Source: Aspidapion aeneum
Lineage: Eukaryota > Arthropoda > Insecta > Coleoptera > Brentidae
Direction: 5' to 3'
Assembly (NCBI GenBank): GCA_963576565.1
Contig: OY755038.1
Location: 66,957,908 to 67,021,907 of the forward strand
DNA: 64,000 nucleotides
Within the stretch, counting starts at the first letter, position 1; every line of letters begins with the position of its first letter. The position numbers and the translations under genes are program-made. Below, in pieces: positions 35,636 to 46,103 of the stretch. The notes beneath the pieces are model-generated. The model was not told the DNA's origin. It ran no database searches and saw only the letters and a program-made list of their open reading frames with translations.

Positions 35636-36361
35636 TTTTTCCAAAATTTGAGCAGTGCATCCTAAGCCACCATGTCAGGTTTATCAAAACTCCGAATGTT
35701 ACAGTTCCGTGTCAAAACCTCAATATTTTAACAATACCAAAACTGTCAATGCCAAGTAAAAAAATAATACCATTGTCATCAGATACAGAATATTAAATAC
35801 ATAAACATAGTATTTAATCCTAAATTAGCTTGACATACATACGACCAAAGAGCTAAAAGCCAAAGTTGTTACCAAGTTGGAAAATGGTTGGTCCCTCCAA
35901 GCCAAACATAGCCAAATATTTTACCGTAAGCTGAAAAACTGTTTTACAGAAGAACAGTCATTTTAAGGAAATAAGGATGTTCTGGCAGACCAAAGAGGGT
36001 CAAATTCATGAAGATATGGCGCTACTTCGAGTACTGTAAAATGACACTTTTGCGAGAGCGAAGAATGCAAAAAAAATTAACAGTTTGCAGGCAGCCAAGT
36101 AATAATTTGTCGTAGAATGAAATCACCCTACCTCATGTGCAGAACTGCAGCAAACAAGACCGAACTTACTTTTTAAATGTATTATTATGTAAACGTTATT
36201 TATAAAAACTTATAATAATGTTAGCTGGTTTTTTTAAAGTTGTATTTTATTTATTTTATTATTTTATAAACATGCAAACATAACACTACTGCAAAATGTT
36301 AATGTCAACACAATATAATTTGCAAATACTGCTTAAAATAAAAAACCGTGTCCACGGCATC
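35636..36361. other. No clear feature; doubtful Tc1-like text
   Basis: On the plus strand near 35855-35930 the text KAKVVTKLENGWSLQAKHSQ resembles a helix-turn-helix transposase N-terminus, but it is too short and broken to call. Nothing else was recognised. Confidence 0.25.
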
Positions 36362-36631
36362 GAACCGAAAACAATGAGTTAACAAAGCATAACAGGCAAC
36401 TTTAAAGGGGTAAAGTCAACCACGGACACCCTTGTTTCGAAAAAAGGCATTTCTATCCTTAGCGTGGCTTGCCTGACTACAGTAAATAAAAACTTACCAC
36501 ATGATACAAGTCCATGGCTGTACGAAACCATCCACTGGTCTATAGACTATAAGGAAAAAAGAAATTTCATCACAGTTCAACCAGACCATGCTTTCACCGT
36601 CACTACGGTGTCGGTTCGGAAACTAAAAAAA
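36362..36631. repeat. Dispersed repeat, copy a (others at 38751-39175)
   Basis: CGAACCGAAAACAATGAGTT, AAAGTCAACCACGGACAC, AAGGCATTTC and TTGCCTGACTACAGTAAAT recur in the same order at 38751-39030 and again at 39018-39175. A short piece (AATGAGTTAACAAA..TTCAAAGGGG) is at 36837-36875. Confidence 0.75.
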
Positions 36632-36794
36632 AATGAAATGAAAGGGTAGAAACAAAAAACATAAATTGTTTCTGGGTCTTGCTCCCACAGTGTTTTTATT
36701 GGTAGACCGGTTTCGCCTTACTACCAATAAAAACACTGTGGGAGCAAGACTCAGAAACAATTTATGTTTTTTGTTTCTACCCTTTCATTCCATT
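36632..36794. repeat. Near-perfect 74-bp inverted repeat (hairpin)
   Basis: Arms 36632-36705 and 36721-36794 are reverse complements with about 2 mismatches in 74 bp. The loop 36706-36720 is 15 nt (ACCGGTTTCGCCTTA). The strength of the match implies recent origin. An RNA from either strand would fold into a long hairpin. Confidence 0.9.
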
Positions 36795-37822
36795 GAAAAA
36801 TTACCCACATGGACACTCTCCACGAATTAAAAAAAAATGAGTTAACAAATTCCAAAAGGCAGCTTCAAAGGGGTTCCCAAGTAACATTTCTTTATTTATA
36901 GTAGAAGCTAAAAGGTTGCCAGGGCCTTTCCTTAAAACCATTAGTTTCAATGGTTGGTGGCTAGCACGTTCTAATTACCCTTATATAACCCTTAGACCTC
37001 CTAAATGGGACTCCCCAGTCGTGGCAACCTGTGTATTAAACTCACTATAAAACTATACGAAATAAAGTCCAGTTTTGCCCTCTAGCGGTTCCACTAGTAT
37101 AGAACCTTTTAGAGCCTAAAGCTATTATGCCAGGTTCTAAAAGCAACTCAGAAACGTCCTCTATCCTATTATAAAACTAGATTTGGTAATTTGGTAGCCT
37201 GGCGATTCTGTTGAATACCATAATACCTTTAAGGTAAAGAAGTTTTCCTATAAAAGCTAAGGCGATATTTTAGATTCACAATGGCTATATGAAATAATTT
37301 AGGTCACGAAATTGCCAAAATTATTTTATTACATAAAAATATACCGAGTTTGTCGTTTTGTTGATGATCAAATTGCCTGCCAGATTTATTTTTCTGATAA
37401 AATCGTATCTGCAAAGCTCTCAAAACAAGCGCGCCAGCTCAAGAATGATTTTTAATAGTTTTTTGATGACAAAATAACAAATATTTAAAATGAAAAAAAA
37501 AATCATTTACACTACTCACCATTAAAAAAGTCTGTTTGGTTTACATACATCAAAATTAAAGTAAAATTATTGTTAAAAACACTGCTAAAACGACTAGCAA
37601 AATATTTTCTCTTTAAAATATTTTTTAAATAAATTTATATACGCCATTATGGTTTTATAGTAGTCACTTGGATTTATTTGTTACTGTATCGCAACAAGGA
37701 TTTTTGAGTGCCCTTATGAAACCAACAAAAAAGAACAATGTAAACATAGTCAACATAACCTCACTTAAATTTTTTGTATTTGTTTTTAAAGTGTTTAAAA
37801 GCGTATAATTCAACAATTTTCA
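36795..37822. other. No supported feature
   Basis: A+T-rich sequence with nothing recognised beyond the short repeat piece at 36837-36875. Confidence 0.4.
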
Positions 37823-38020
37823 ATGTATTTTATCGTGCAATTTCGACACAATCGAGAGGGCCAGTGCAATGATATTCGTTGTGCCTGCAGGCTGGAGGGC
37901 AACTTCTTATATTGGCCGTCTAAACAGGCCTTATCTAGGCCTGGGTGTCCCACCCAGGAGGACGTAAACTCAACAATTAATAATTATTGGGCATTAAATA
38001 ATCAATCTTGCAATAGGTAG
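37823..38020 (+). CDS. Exon-like ORF, unidentified
   Basis: 65 codons from ATG (MYFIVQFRHNREGQ) to TAG. Its base composition is clearly richer in G+C than both flanks, and it contains four Cys and two Trp. The stop lies within CAATAGGTAGGTA, where AG|GTAGGT would be a plausible splice donor, so the frame may continue in another exon. The pattern of a hydrophobic start followed later by YWPSKQA faintly recalls the N-terminal module of some insect BEN/transposon-derived proteins, but I do not trust this enough to name it. It may also be part of an unknown element. Confidence 0.25.
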   Translation: MYFIVQFRHNREGQCNDIRCACRLEGNFLYWPSKQALSRPGCPTQEDVNSTINNYWALNNQSCNR

Positions 38021-38084
38021 GTACCAATCTGTACCTAGGTATATCTATTATTTTTACAAGAAATACCTAAAAAAATAAAAGACG

Positions 38085-38640
38085 AAAGAATTTACTTACT
38101 TCTGTTAGAAGCCTTAAGGAAACAAGGTTTTATATGGCCGCCTATTTAAATAATATTTAATATAGAGCTATGGGTAACTATAAATACAAAATAATTAAGT
38201 TTACCTTTAAGCCTTCCTATAAAACCTTTTTAAAATGCCTAAAAGTAATGGCAAAAACCAATAGTCTAAAGTTTATATTTACCACTCTTAAAAACCCTAA
38301 GAAAACCAGGTTCTATATGGCCGCCTATCTAATCATATTTACTTTTAAACTACGGGTAACAATAAAAACAAAAGGATATAAGATAACCTTTTAGCTCTAT
38401 TATAAAACACTTTTGTGATGACCTAAAGTAATGAAAAAAACTAAATTACCAAAGTTTATATTTATTTCTTTTTAAAAACTTTAGGTAAAATGGTTTTATA
38501 AGACCATCTTTATAGATCAGAAATCAATAAAACCAAAAGTATCTAAAAGGAACAGAAGGAATATCAGTTTTATTATACTCCCTTTATAAATCACTTTTTG
38601 GTTGTATAACGCCCCTTTAGGTAATTGGCAATATAAATTA
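38085..38640. repeat. Three tandem units of about 184 bp
   Basis: AGGTTTTATATGGCCGCCTA at about 38124, its variant with C at about 38308, and GGTTTTATAAGACCATCTT at about 38492 mark three units. AAAGTTTATATTTA and TATAAAAC..TTTT blocks recur in phase. The third unit is the most diverged. Confidence 0.75.
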
Positions 38641-38750
38641 CCTTTATGTAGCAAAATTGATCCTAAAACCTATAACAGCACCCTCTAAATAACCTAGGAA
38701 CCAAATTAATAAAACCTTGAGTGGTAATAATGTTACTTGGGTTAAGTCAA

Positions 38751-39175
38751 CCACGACACCGGTGTTTCCAAAAATGCATTTCCGTCTTTAGCGTGGGTTG
38801 CCTGACTACAGTAAATCAAATTTGACTACAAGATGCAAAAAGAATTAATAAAAAATAGGTAAAACATATTTATTTATTCAACGAGTGAAACGACAGCGAA
38901 TCAAGGAAACTAAGTCCATTGCATGACGAAACCGTCCACCAGTCTATAAAGAAGAAAGATATTTCGTCACTGTTCAGCCAGACCGTGCTATCACCGTCTC
39001 TACAGCGTTGTTTCGGAACCGAAAACAATGAGTTAACTAAGTATAAAAGGCAACTTCAAAGGGGTCAACCACGGACAACGGTGTTTTGAAAAAAGGCATT
39101 TCCATCCTCAACGTTGCTTGCCTGACCACACTAAATCAAAACTACTACAAGATACAAGGTAAATCAAAAAGAATT
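38751..39175. repeat. Dispersed repeat, copies b and c in tandem
   Basis: The block starting AAGTCAACCACG and ending GCCTGACTACAGTAAATC (38745-38820) is repeated as GTCAACCACGGACAACGG..GCCTGACCACACTAAATC (39064-39140). The GAACCGAAAACAATGAGTTAAC block precedes the second. Both match 36362-36631. Confidence 0.75.
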
Positions 39176-39411
39176 AAAAAAAAAAATTCCTATATACATA
39201 GGTCCTCTTTATAACCGAAATTTAACTGTTTTGATTTTTCTTGTATGGTCTATTGCAGTTTTTTAATTATTTAGGTTAAAAATAAATCATAATTATGCTG
39301 CAGAGAATGGCGCATAAGATATGTCAAATAATAATTAGAATCTACAGGGAGATATTATTTTTAAAAATAAAGCCTTTTTTACCTTTAGGTTTTCTCAACC
39401 TATCAAAGTGT

Positions 39412-39536
39412 CAGTGGCGCACCCAGGAATATATCTTGGGGGAGAGCCGAGGTCTATGGGGATCTCATGATGTTGTATTTTATGCTATTTTATCTTGGTG
39501 GGCGGAACTCGAGCTCTTCTCCTGGATGCGCCCATG
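39412..39536. mobile_element. MITE with CAGTGGCGCACCCAGG termini and 7-bp target duplication
   Basis: The left end is CAGTGGCGCACCCAGG, and the right end CCTGGATGCGCCCATG is its imperfect reverse complement. AAAGTGT directly flanks both sides (39405-39411 and 39537-39543). A larger member of the same family is at 55414-55784. It has no coding capacity. Confidence 0.85.
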
Positions 39537-39543
39537 AAAGTGT

Positions 39544-40941
39544 TACTTATATTTTGAATCCTGTAGAAGCGGTGCACCGAAAAAAATCAGAGGCAGGAAA
39601 AATATTGTCAACCTGTAGAACCGTAACGAAGCATTTACGGACCACAATTAGGTTCATAAATAATAATTTAAATCGATTTTTTATTGACCCTATCCAATTT
39701 GGTTCCTATGGGCGGGTATTTCTTTTACAATAAAAACAGAGATAGACATTATTGAACATGTGAAACGGACAAAGATAGGCTGATTTTGCATGCTAATAAT
39801 ACCCTAGATAATATATGGGTACTTTTATCTCTTTCACACTGACGGCATAAGTGCGACAGAAAAGCAGCTGGCTACCTTTAATCCACCTGCCGTATTTTGA
39901 GTGATTCTACCTGCTAGTCGGTTTATACAGGGAAAACTGATTGACAATGTTGTCTAAGTATGGAAATGAATTTTTTTGAATTTTGTGCAGGAATATTACA
40001 AAAAGAAATGTTAAAATGTTTAAAAACAAGTTTAGAAGTAACTATTTGAGTTCAAACATGGTCCAAAATGGTTTTTTGTGCAAAACAAAAAAAAAAATCC
40101 ATAAAAAAACAACATTTCATGGGTAAGTCGTCTTGACGGATAGTTTTTGCTAAAACACGAGAAAGTTCAGTAGCGTCACGATAGATAGTTTTTTCTGCGA
40201 CCGAGCGATTTTACCCCCACACATTTTGATTCAGAAAGTGTCACTTCCCCGCACTTTTTTTTGCATTGCATGAAAACTAACAAAAAGTATTTGATTTTCT
40301 TTAAAATGATTTTTTTTTAAATGCTTACATACCGATTTTTAGCCAGTTCTTTTTGTTTTTTCGAACCAAACGTTTGACATGTCACGGTCGAGTTTTATAC
40401 ATCTTGATGAATTGTTACACACACTGTGATCTATGTTTTTATAAATTTCGATAAATTTAATGTTTTTTGCGGACTTTACAGTAATTTTAAGTTAAATTTT
40501 GGTCTTTCATCGGGAAAGTATATATTTATTATCATATGACCACCGCGACCGGTCTACAGGCCGGTATCATATGTTTATGTCCTTCTAATGTCATTTGACC
40601 ATCATGCTGTTTTACTTAATAAGGTCACTTATTTTAATTAATAATTTTGTCCTACATAATATAAATGAAGAATAGAAACCAACAAAAAATTCGTGACCTT
40701 CGATTACCGATTTTCTTTGATTGCGATGGATTAGGGTGACCAGATTACGGTTTATTAGGGTGCCCAGAGTGCGGAAAAAAGATTTTGAAAAATTTCCCTA
40801 AAAAATTTGAAGACCAAACACTTACGCGCCACTCAATGTTTATGGTCGCATACACTAATCCTAACTCGATTTCCGACGATTATGGACAATGGTTACCCCC
40901 TGGACATAAACCTAACAACTTTTACTATATTTATTAACAAC
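39544..40941. other. No supported feature
   Basis: Nothing was recognised. The sequence near 40540-40575 is locally self-complementary (ACCGG..CCGGT). Confidence 0.4.
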
Positions 40942-43900
40942 TAGGTAGGTTAGGTTGGGTTAGATTGGGTCAGGTTGGGTTAGGTTGGGTTAGGTTGCGT
41001 TAGGTTGGGTTAGGTTGGGTTAAGTTGGGTTAGGTTGGGTTAGGTTGGGTTAGGTTGGGTTAGGTTGGGTAAGGTTGGGTTAGGTTGGGTTAGGTTGGGT
41101 TAGGTTGGGTTAGGTTGGGTTAGGTTGGGTTAGGTTGGGTTAGGTTGGGTTAGGTTGGGTTAGGTTGGGTTAGGTTGGGTTAGGTTGGGTTAGGTTGGGT
41201 TAGGTTGGGTTAGGTTGGGTTAGGTTGGGTTAGGTTGGGTTAGGTTGGGTTAGGTTGGGTTAGGTTGGGTTAGGTTGGGTTAGGTTGGGTTAGGTTGGGT
41301 TAGGTTGGGTTAGGTTGGGTTAGGTTGGGTTAGGTTGGGTTAGGTTGGGTTAGGTTGGGTTAGGTTGGGTTAGGTTAGGTTAGGTTGGGTTAGGTTGGGT
41401 TAGGTTGGGTTAGGTTGGGTTAGGTTGGGTTAGGTTGGGTTAGGTTGGGTTAGGTTGGGTTAGGTTGGATTAGGTTGGGTTAGGTTGGGTTAGGTTGGGT
41501 TAGGTTGGGTTAGGTTGGGTTAGGTTGGGTTAGGTTGGGTTAGGTTGGGTTAGGTTGGGTTAGGTTGGGTTAGGTTGGGTTAGGTTGGGTTAGGTTGGGT
41601 TAGGTTGGGTTAGGTTGGGTTAGGTTGGGTTAGGTTGGGTTAGGTTGGGTTAGGTTGGGTTAGGTTGGGTTAGGTTGGGTTAGGTTGGGTTAGGTTGGGT
41701 TAGGTTGGGTTAGGTTGGGTTAGGTTGGGTTAGGTTGGGTTAGGTTGGGTTAGGTTGGGTTAGGTTGGGTTAGGTTGGGTTAGGTTGGGTTAGGTTGGGT
41801 TAGGTTGGGTTAGGTTGGGTTAGGTTGGGTTAGGTTGGGTTAGGTTGGGTTAGGTTGGGTTAGGTTGGGTTAGGTTGGGTTAGGTTGGGTTAGGTTGGGT
41901 TAGGTTGGGTTAGGTTGGGTTAGGTTGGGTTAGGTTGGGTTAGGTTGGGTTAGGTTGGGTTAGGTTGGGTTAGGTTGGGTTAGGTTGGGTTAGGTTGGGT
42001 TAGGTTGGGTTAGGTTGGGTTAGGTTGGGTTAGGTTGGGTTAGGTTGGGTTAGGTTGGGTTAGGTTGGGTTAGGTTGGGTTAGGTTGGGTTAGGTTGGGT
42101 TAGGTTGGGTTAGGTTGGGTTAGGTTGGGTTAGGTTGGGTTAGGTTGGGTTAGGTTGGGTTAGGTTGGGTTAGGTTGGGTTAGGTTGGGTTAGGTTGGGT
42201 TAGGTTGGGTTAGGTTGGGTTAGGTTGGGTTAGGTTGGGTTAGGTTGGGTTAGGTTGGGTTAGGTTGGGTTAGGTTGGGTTAGGTTGGGTTAGGTTGGGT
42301 TAGGTTGGGTTAGGTTGGGTTAGGTTGGGTTAGGTTGGGTTAGGTTGGGTTAGGTTGGGTTAGGTTGGGTTAGGTTGGGTTAGGTTGGGTTAGGTTGGGT
42401 TAGGTTGGGTTAGGTTGGGTTAGGTTGGGTTAGGTTGGGTTAGGTTGGGTTAGGTTGGGTTAGGTTGGGTTAGGTTGGGTTAGGTTGGGTTAGGTTGGGT
42501 TAGGTTGGGTTAGGTTGGGTTAGGTTGGGTTAGGTTGGGTTAGGTTGGGTTAGGTTGGGTTAGGTTGGGTTAGGTTGGGTTAGGTTGGGTTAGGTTGGGT
42601 TAGGTTGGGTTAGGTTGGGTTAGGTTGGGTTAGGTTGGGTTAGGTTGGGTTAGGTTGGGTTAGGTTGGGTTAGGTTGGGTTAGGTTGGGTTAGGTTGGGT
42701 TAGGTTGGGTTAGGTTGGGTTAGGTTGGGTTAGGTTGGGTTAGGTTGGGTTAGGTTGGGTTAGGTTGGGTTAGGTTGGGTTAGGTTGGGTTAGGTTGGGT
42801 TAGGTTGGGTTAGGTTGGGTTAGGTTGGGTTAGGTTGGGTTAGGTTGGGTTAGGTTGGGTTAGGTTGGGTTAGGTTGGGTTAGGTTGGGTTAGGTTGGGT
42901 TAGGTTGGGTTAGGTTGGGTTAGGTTGGGTTAGGTTGGGTTAGGTTGGGTTAGGTTGGGTTAGGTTGGGTTAGGTTGGGTTAGGTTGGGTTAGGTTGGGT
43001 TAGGTTGGGTTAGGTTGGGTTAGGTTGGGTTAGGTTGGGTTAGGTTGGGTTAGGTTGGGTTAGGTTGGGTTAGGTTGGGTTAGGTTGGGTTAGGTTGGGT
43101 TAGGTTGGGTTAGGTTGGGTTAGGTTGGGTTAGGTTGGGTTAGGTTGGGTTAGGTTGGGTTAGGTTGGGTTAGGTTGGGTTAGGTTGGGTTAGGTTGGGT
43201 TAGGTTGGGTTAGGTTGGGTTAGGTTGGGTTAGGTTGGGTTAGGTTGGGTTAGGTTGGGTTAGGTTGGGTTAGGTTGGGTTAGGTTGGGTTAGGTTGGGT
43301 TAGGTTGGGTTAGGTTGGGTTAGGTTGGGTTAGGTTGGGTTAGGTTGGGTTAGGTTGGGTTAGGTTGGGTTAGGTTGGGTTAGGTTGGGTTAGGTTGGGT
43401 TAGGTTGGGTTAGGTTGGGTTAGGTTGGGTTAGGTTGGGTTAGGTTGGGTTAGGTTGGGTTAGGTTGGGTTAGGTTGGGTTAGGTTGGGTTAGGTTGGGT
43501 TAGGTTGGGTTAGGTTGGGTTAGGTTGGGTTAGGTTGGGTTAGGTTGGGTTAGGTTGGATTAGGTTGGGTTAGGTTGGGTTAGGTTGGGTTAGGTTGGGT
43601 TAGGTTGGGTTAGGTTGGGTTAGGTTGGGTTAGGTTGGGTTAGGTTGGGTTAGGTTGGGTTAGGTTGGGTTAGGTTGGGTTAGGTTGGGTTAGGTTGGGT
43701 TAGGTTGGGTTAGGTTGGGTTAGGTTGGGTTAGGTTGGGTTAGGTTGGGTTAGGTTGGGTTAGGTTGGGTTAGGTTGGGTTAGGTTGGGTTAGGTTGGAT
43801 TAGGTTGGGTTAGGTTGGGTTAGGTTGGGTTAGGTTGGGTTAGGTTGGGTTAAGTTGGGTTAGGTTGGGTTAGGTTGGCTTAGGTTGGCTTAGGTTGGGT

Positions 43901-44306
43901 TAGGTTGGGTTAGGTTGGGTTAGGTTGGGTTAGGTTGGGTTAGGTTGGGTTAGGTTGGGTTAGGTTGGGTTAGGTTGGGTTAGGTTGGGTTAGGTTGGGT
44001 TAGGTTGGGTTAGGTTGGGTTAGGTTGGGTTAGGTTGGGTTAGGTTGGGTTAGGTTGGGTTAGGTTGGGTTAGGTTGGGTTAGGTTGGGTTAGGTTGGGT
44101 TAGGTTGGGTTAGGTTGGGTTAGGTTGGGTTAGGTGGTTGGTTAGGTTGGGTTAGGTTGGGTTAGGTTGGGTTAGGTTGGGTTAGGTTGGGTTAGGTTGG
44201 GTTAGGTTGGGTTAGGTTGGGTTAGGTTGGGTTAGGTTGGGTTAGGTTGGGTTATGTTGAGTTAGGTTGGGTTAGGTTGGGTTAGGTTGGGTTAGGTTCG
44301 GTTCGG
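40942..44306 (+). repeat. TTAGGTTGGG minisatellite, about 335 copies
   Basis: A tandem array of the 10-mer TTAGGTTGGG fills about 3.35 kb. The unit equals one insect telomeric TTAGG plus a TTGGG variant. Variant units cluster at the edges: TAGATTGGGT, CAGGTTGGGT and GGTTGCGT within the first 100 bp, TTAGGTTAGG near 41376, TTGGAT near 41467, 43558 and 43798, TTGGCT near 43878, and a phase break near 44135. Between about 41470 and 43550 I saw no variant. Unique sequence lies on both sides for many kilobases, so the array is interstitial in this assembly. Confidence 0.98.
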
Positions 44307-44307
44307 T

Positions 44308-44440
44308 TAGGTTCAGTTTTCTTCGGCTAGGTTTGGTTCAGTTTGATTATGTTTGGTTAGGTTCCGCTAGGTTCAGTTTTCTTCGGCTAGGTTTGGTTCA
44401 GTTTGATTATGTTTGGTTAGGTTCCGCTAGGTTCAGTTTG
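44308..44440. repeat. 60-bp tandem duplication at the array edge
   Basis: 44308-44367 and 44368-44427 are identical by eye, followed by the start of a third copy. The unit is made of GGTT-rich phrases (TAGGTTCAGTTTT, GGTTTGGTTCAG) that look like a degenerate derivative of the neighbouring array. Confidence 0.9.
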
Positions 44441-44873
44441 TTTCGGTTAGGTTTAGCTACATTCAGTTAGGTACGGTTTAGTTTAACCAAATCGAACCGA
44501 ACCAAACCGAACCGTTAGATTCGGTTTGATTTTGCTTTTTTAAAAATTGTGCATTTTCATAAAAGGACCAAAAAACCTGGCCCGATTTCGATCAGTGACC
44601 TTAGTTATTTCAAGTTTTTGTTAACAGCTGATAGACGTCAGGGACCGTTTTGTTTCAGTTTCAAATGAGAAAATGCTTCTTTTGTAGCAATTTTTATGGG
44701 TTTTATTGGGGTTTTAAGAATTTTTCAATTTCACCCCAATTTCAACGATTTTCCGCAATTTTTTTTTTAGAAATCACTATAAAATGGTCTAAAATTATCA
44801 TTTTTCAAAAAAACCTCGTAGTTTTAAGAAATGTGGTAAAACGTACCAGACCCCTGAAATGTGTTGCAGTCTA

Positions 44874-45281
44874 GGACAACTGGGCGCCGCCAATTCGGCG
44901 CCACCAACTGGGCGGCAGGCCAACTGGGCGCCGGGCCAACTGGACGCCCGAGCCAACTCGGCGCCGGACTATGTTTTTTCGATAAAATGTGCAGATGAAA
45001 AACAAACTTAAAAAAATTAAAATGGCGGATCCAAAATGGCGGATTTTCTTATTTATGCATCGATATGTACCGAATATGGAACTTGGCGGTGTTTCAAGTC
45101 GCAGAACACTACACCTACCAAATCAACACTCGCCTTAATAGATGTTGAAATTTTTGTATAAATAACATATTTGTTTTGTTTTTTATCTGCACATTTTATC
45201 GAAAAAACATAGTCCGGCGCCGAGTTGGTCCGGCGCCCATTAGGCCTGGCGTGGCGCCCTATTGGCGGCGCCCAGTTGTCC
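44874..45281. mobile_element. Foldback element with repeated CAACTGGGCGCC motifs
   Basis: GGACAACTGGGCGCCGCCAA at 44874 is matched in inverted orientation at the right end (GGCGCCCAGTTGTCC, to 45281). The arms are over 100 bp and hold repeated CAACTSGGCGCC phrases, then a shared CCGGACTATG..TCGATAAAATGTGC block. The unique centre is A+T-rich and no coding frame is present. No clear target duplication was seen. Confidence 0.8.
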
Positions 45282-46103
45282 CATTCCGAATTGAAATTTT
45301 AGTTCCGAAATTTCATCTGACTCGAGCATAACTTGTAGTCCACCCAAGAAGAGAAGAGTTGAAGAAGTTCCTTGTTCAAAGAAAGAAAATATTTTACCTG
45401 GAAGGTACAACAATTGTAAAGTTCTAAGATGAAAACAATAATTTTAATACATCCACTGCACTTAGAAATTCTTTTCACTCTTTTTTTTTACTGAAGAGAA
45501 TTTTGTAAACACAGTATACACAAGTAAGTATTCATGAATTATTTATTATTCAAACAGAAAATTATTGATAAAAAAATTCTAGTGGAATTCAAAATTTTTA
45601 TTTTGCGCCGCCACTGCCCCTTTTTTATCCAAGACAAGCAAATAGAATATTTTTGCGATGTTGCATGTGTCCAGACTCACCAAAACCGAAATTCTATTTT
45701 CATCCCTATCTTGCTCATTAAATTCTTACTTGTATTTGGTCAATTGCGATAAAAGCTTGATATAATGGCAATTTTGGCCCATGCCGGGTCTACCGTAGGG
45801 TATAGAAGTCAATGACCTACATCAATTTGTTTAAAGGGTATATTATCGAGGCCTAAGCTATTTTAAACTTATATGAGTAGCTGGAATAGACTCTCATGAA
45901 ATAATTTAAATGTATGAGAATAGTAAAGTAGAATTGACATATAATTTAGCCAGATAAAAGGTAATGTTTGTTTGTAGAATTCAAAGTAGCTGCCATATTT
46001 GATTTAGTTGTTTAAACTATACATATTGGATACTTATAGAATAAATTTAGTGGCCGCTCATCAGGTAAAGCAGTCTAAGGGGCTTCTTAGAAGGAATTAT
46101 AAT
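45282..46103. other. No supported feature
   Basis: Nothing recognised. The 72-codon frame at 45534-45752 lacks motifs. Confidence 0.4.

Noticed and set aside
35820..36070. Tc1-like helix-turn-helix text (KVVTKLENGWSLQAKHSQ)
   Set aside because: It is too short, broken by stops, and no DDE residues or inverted repeats were found nearby.
40942..44306. True chromosome end
   Set aside because: The array is flanked by long non-telomeric sequence on both sides and its unit alternates TTAGG with TTGGG, so in this assembly it is interstitial.
40942..44306. CRISPR-like array
   Set aside because: It is a simple 10-bp tandem repeat with no spacers, in a eukaryotic genome.
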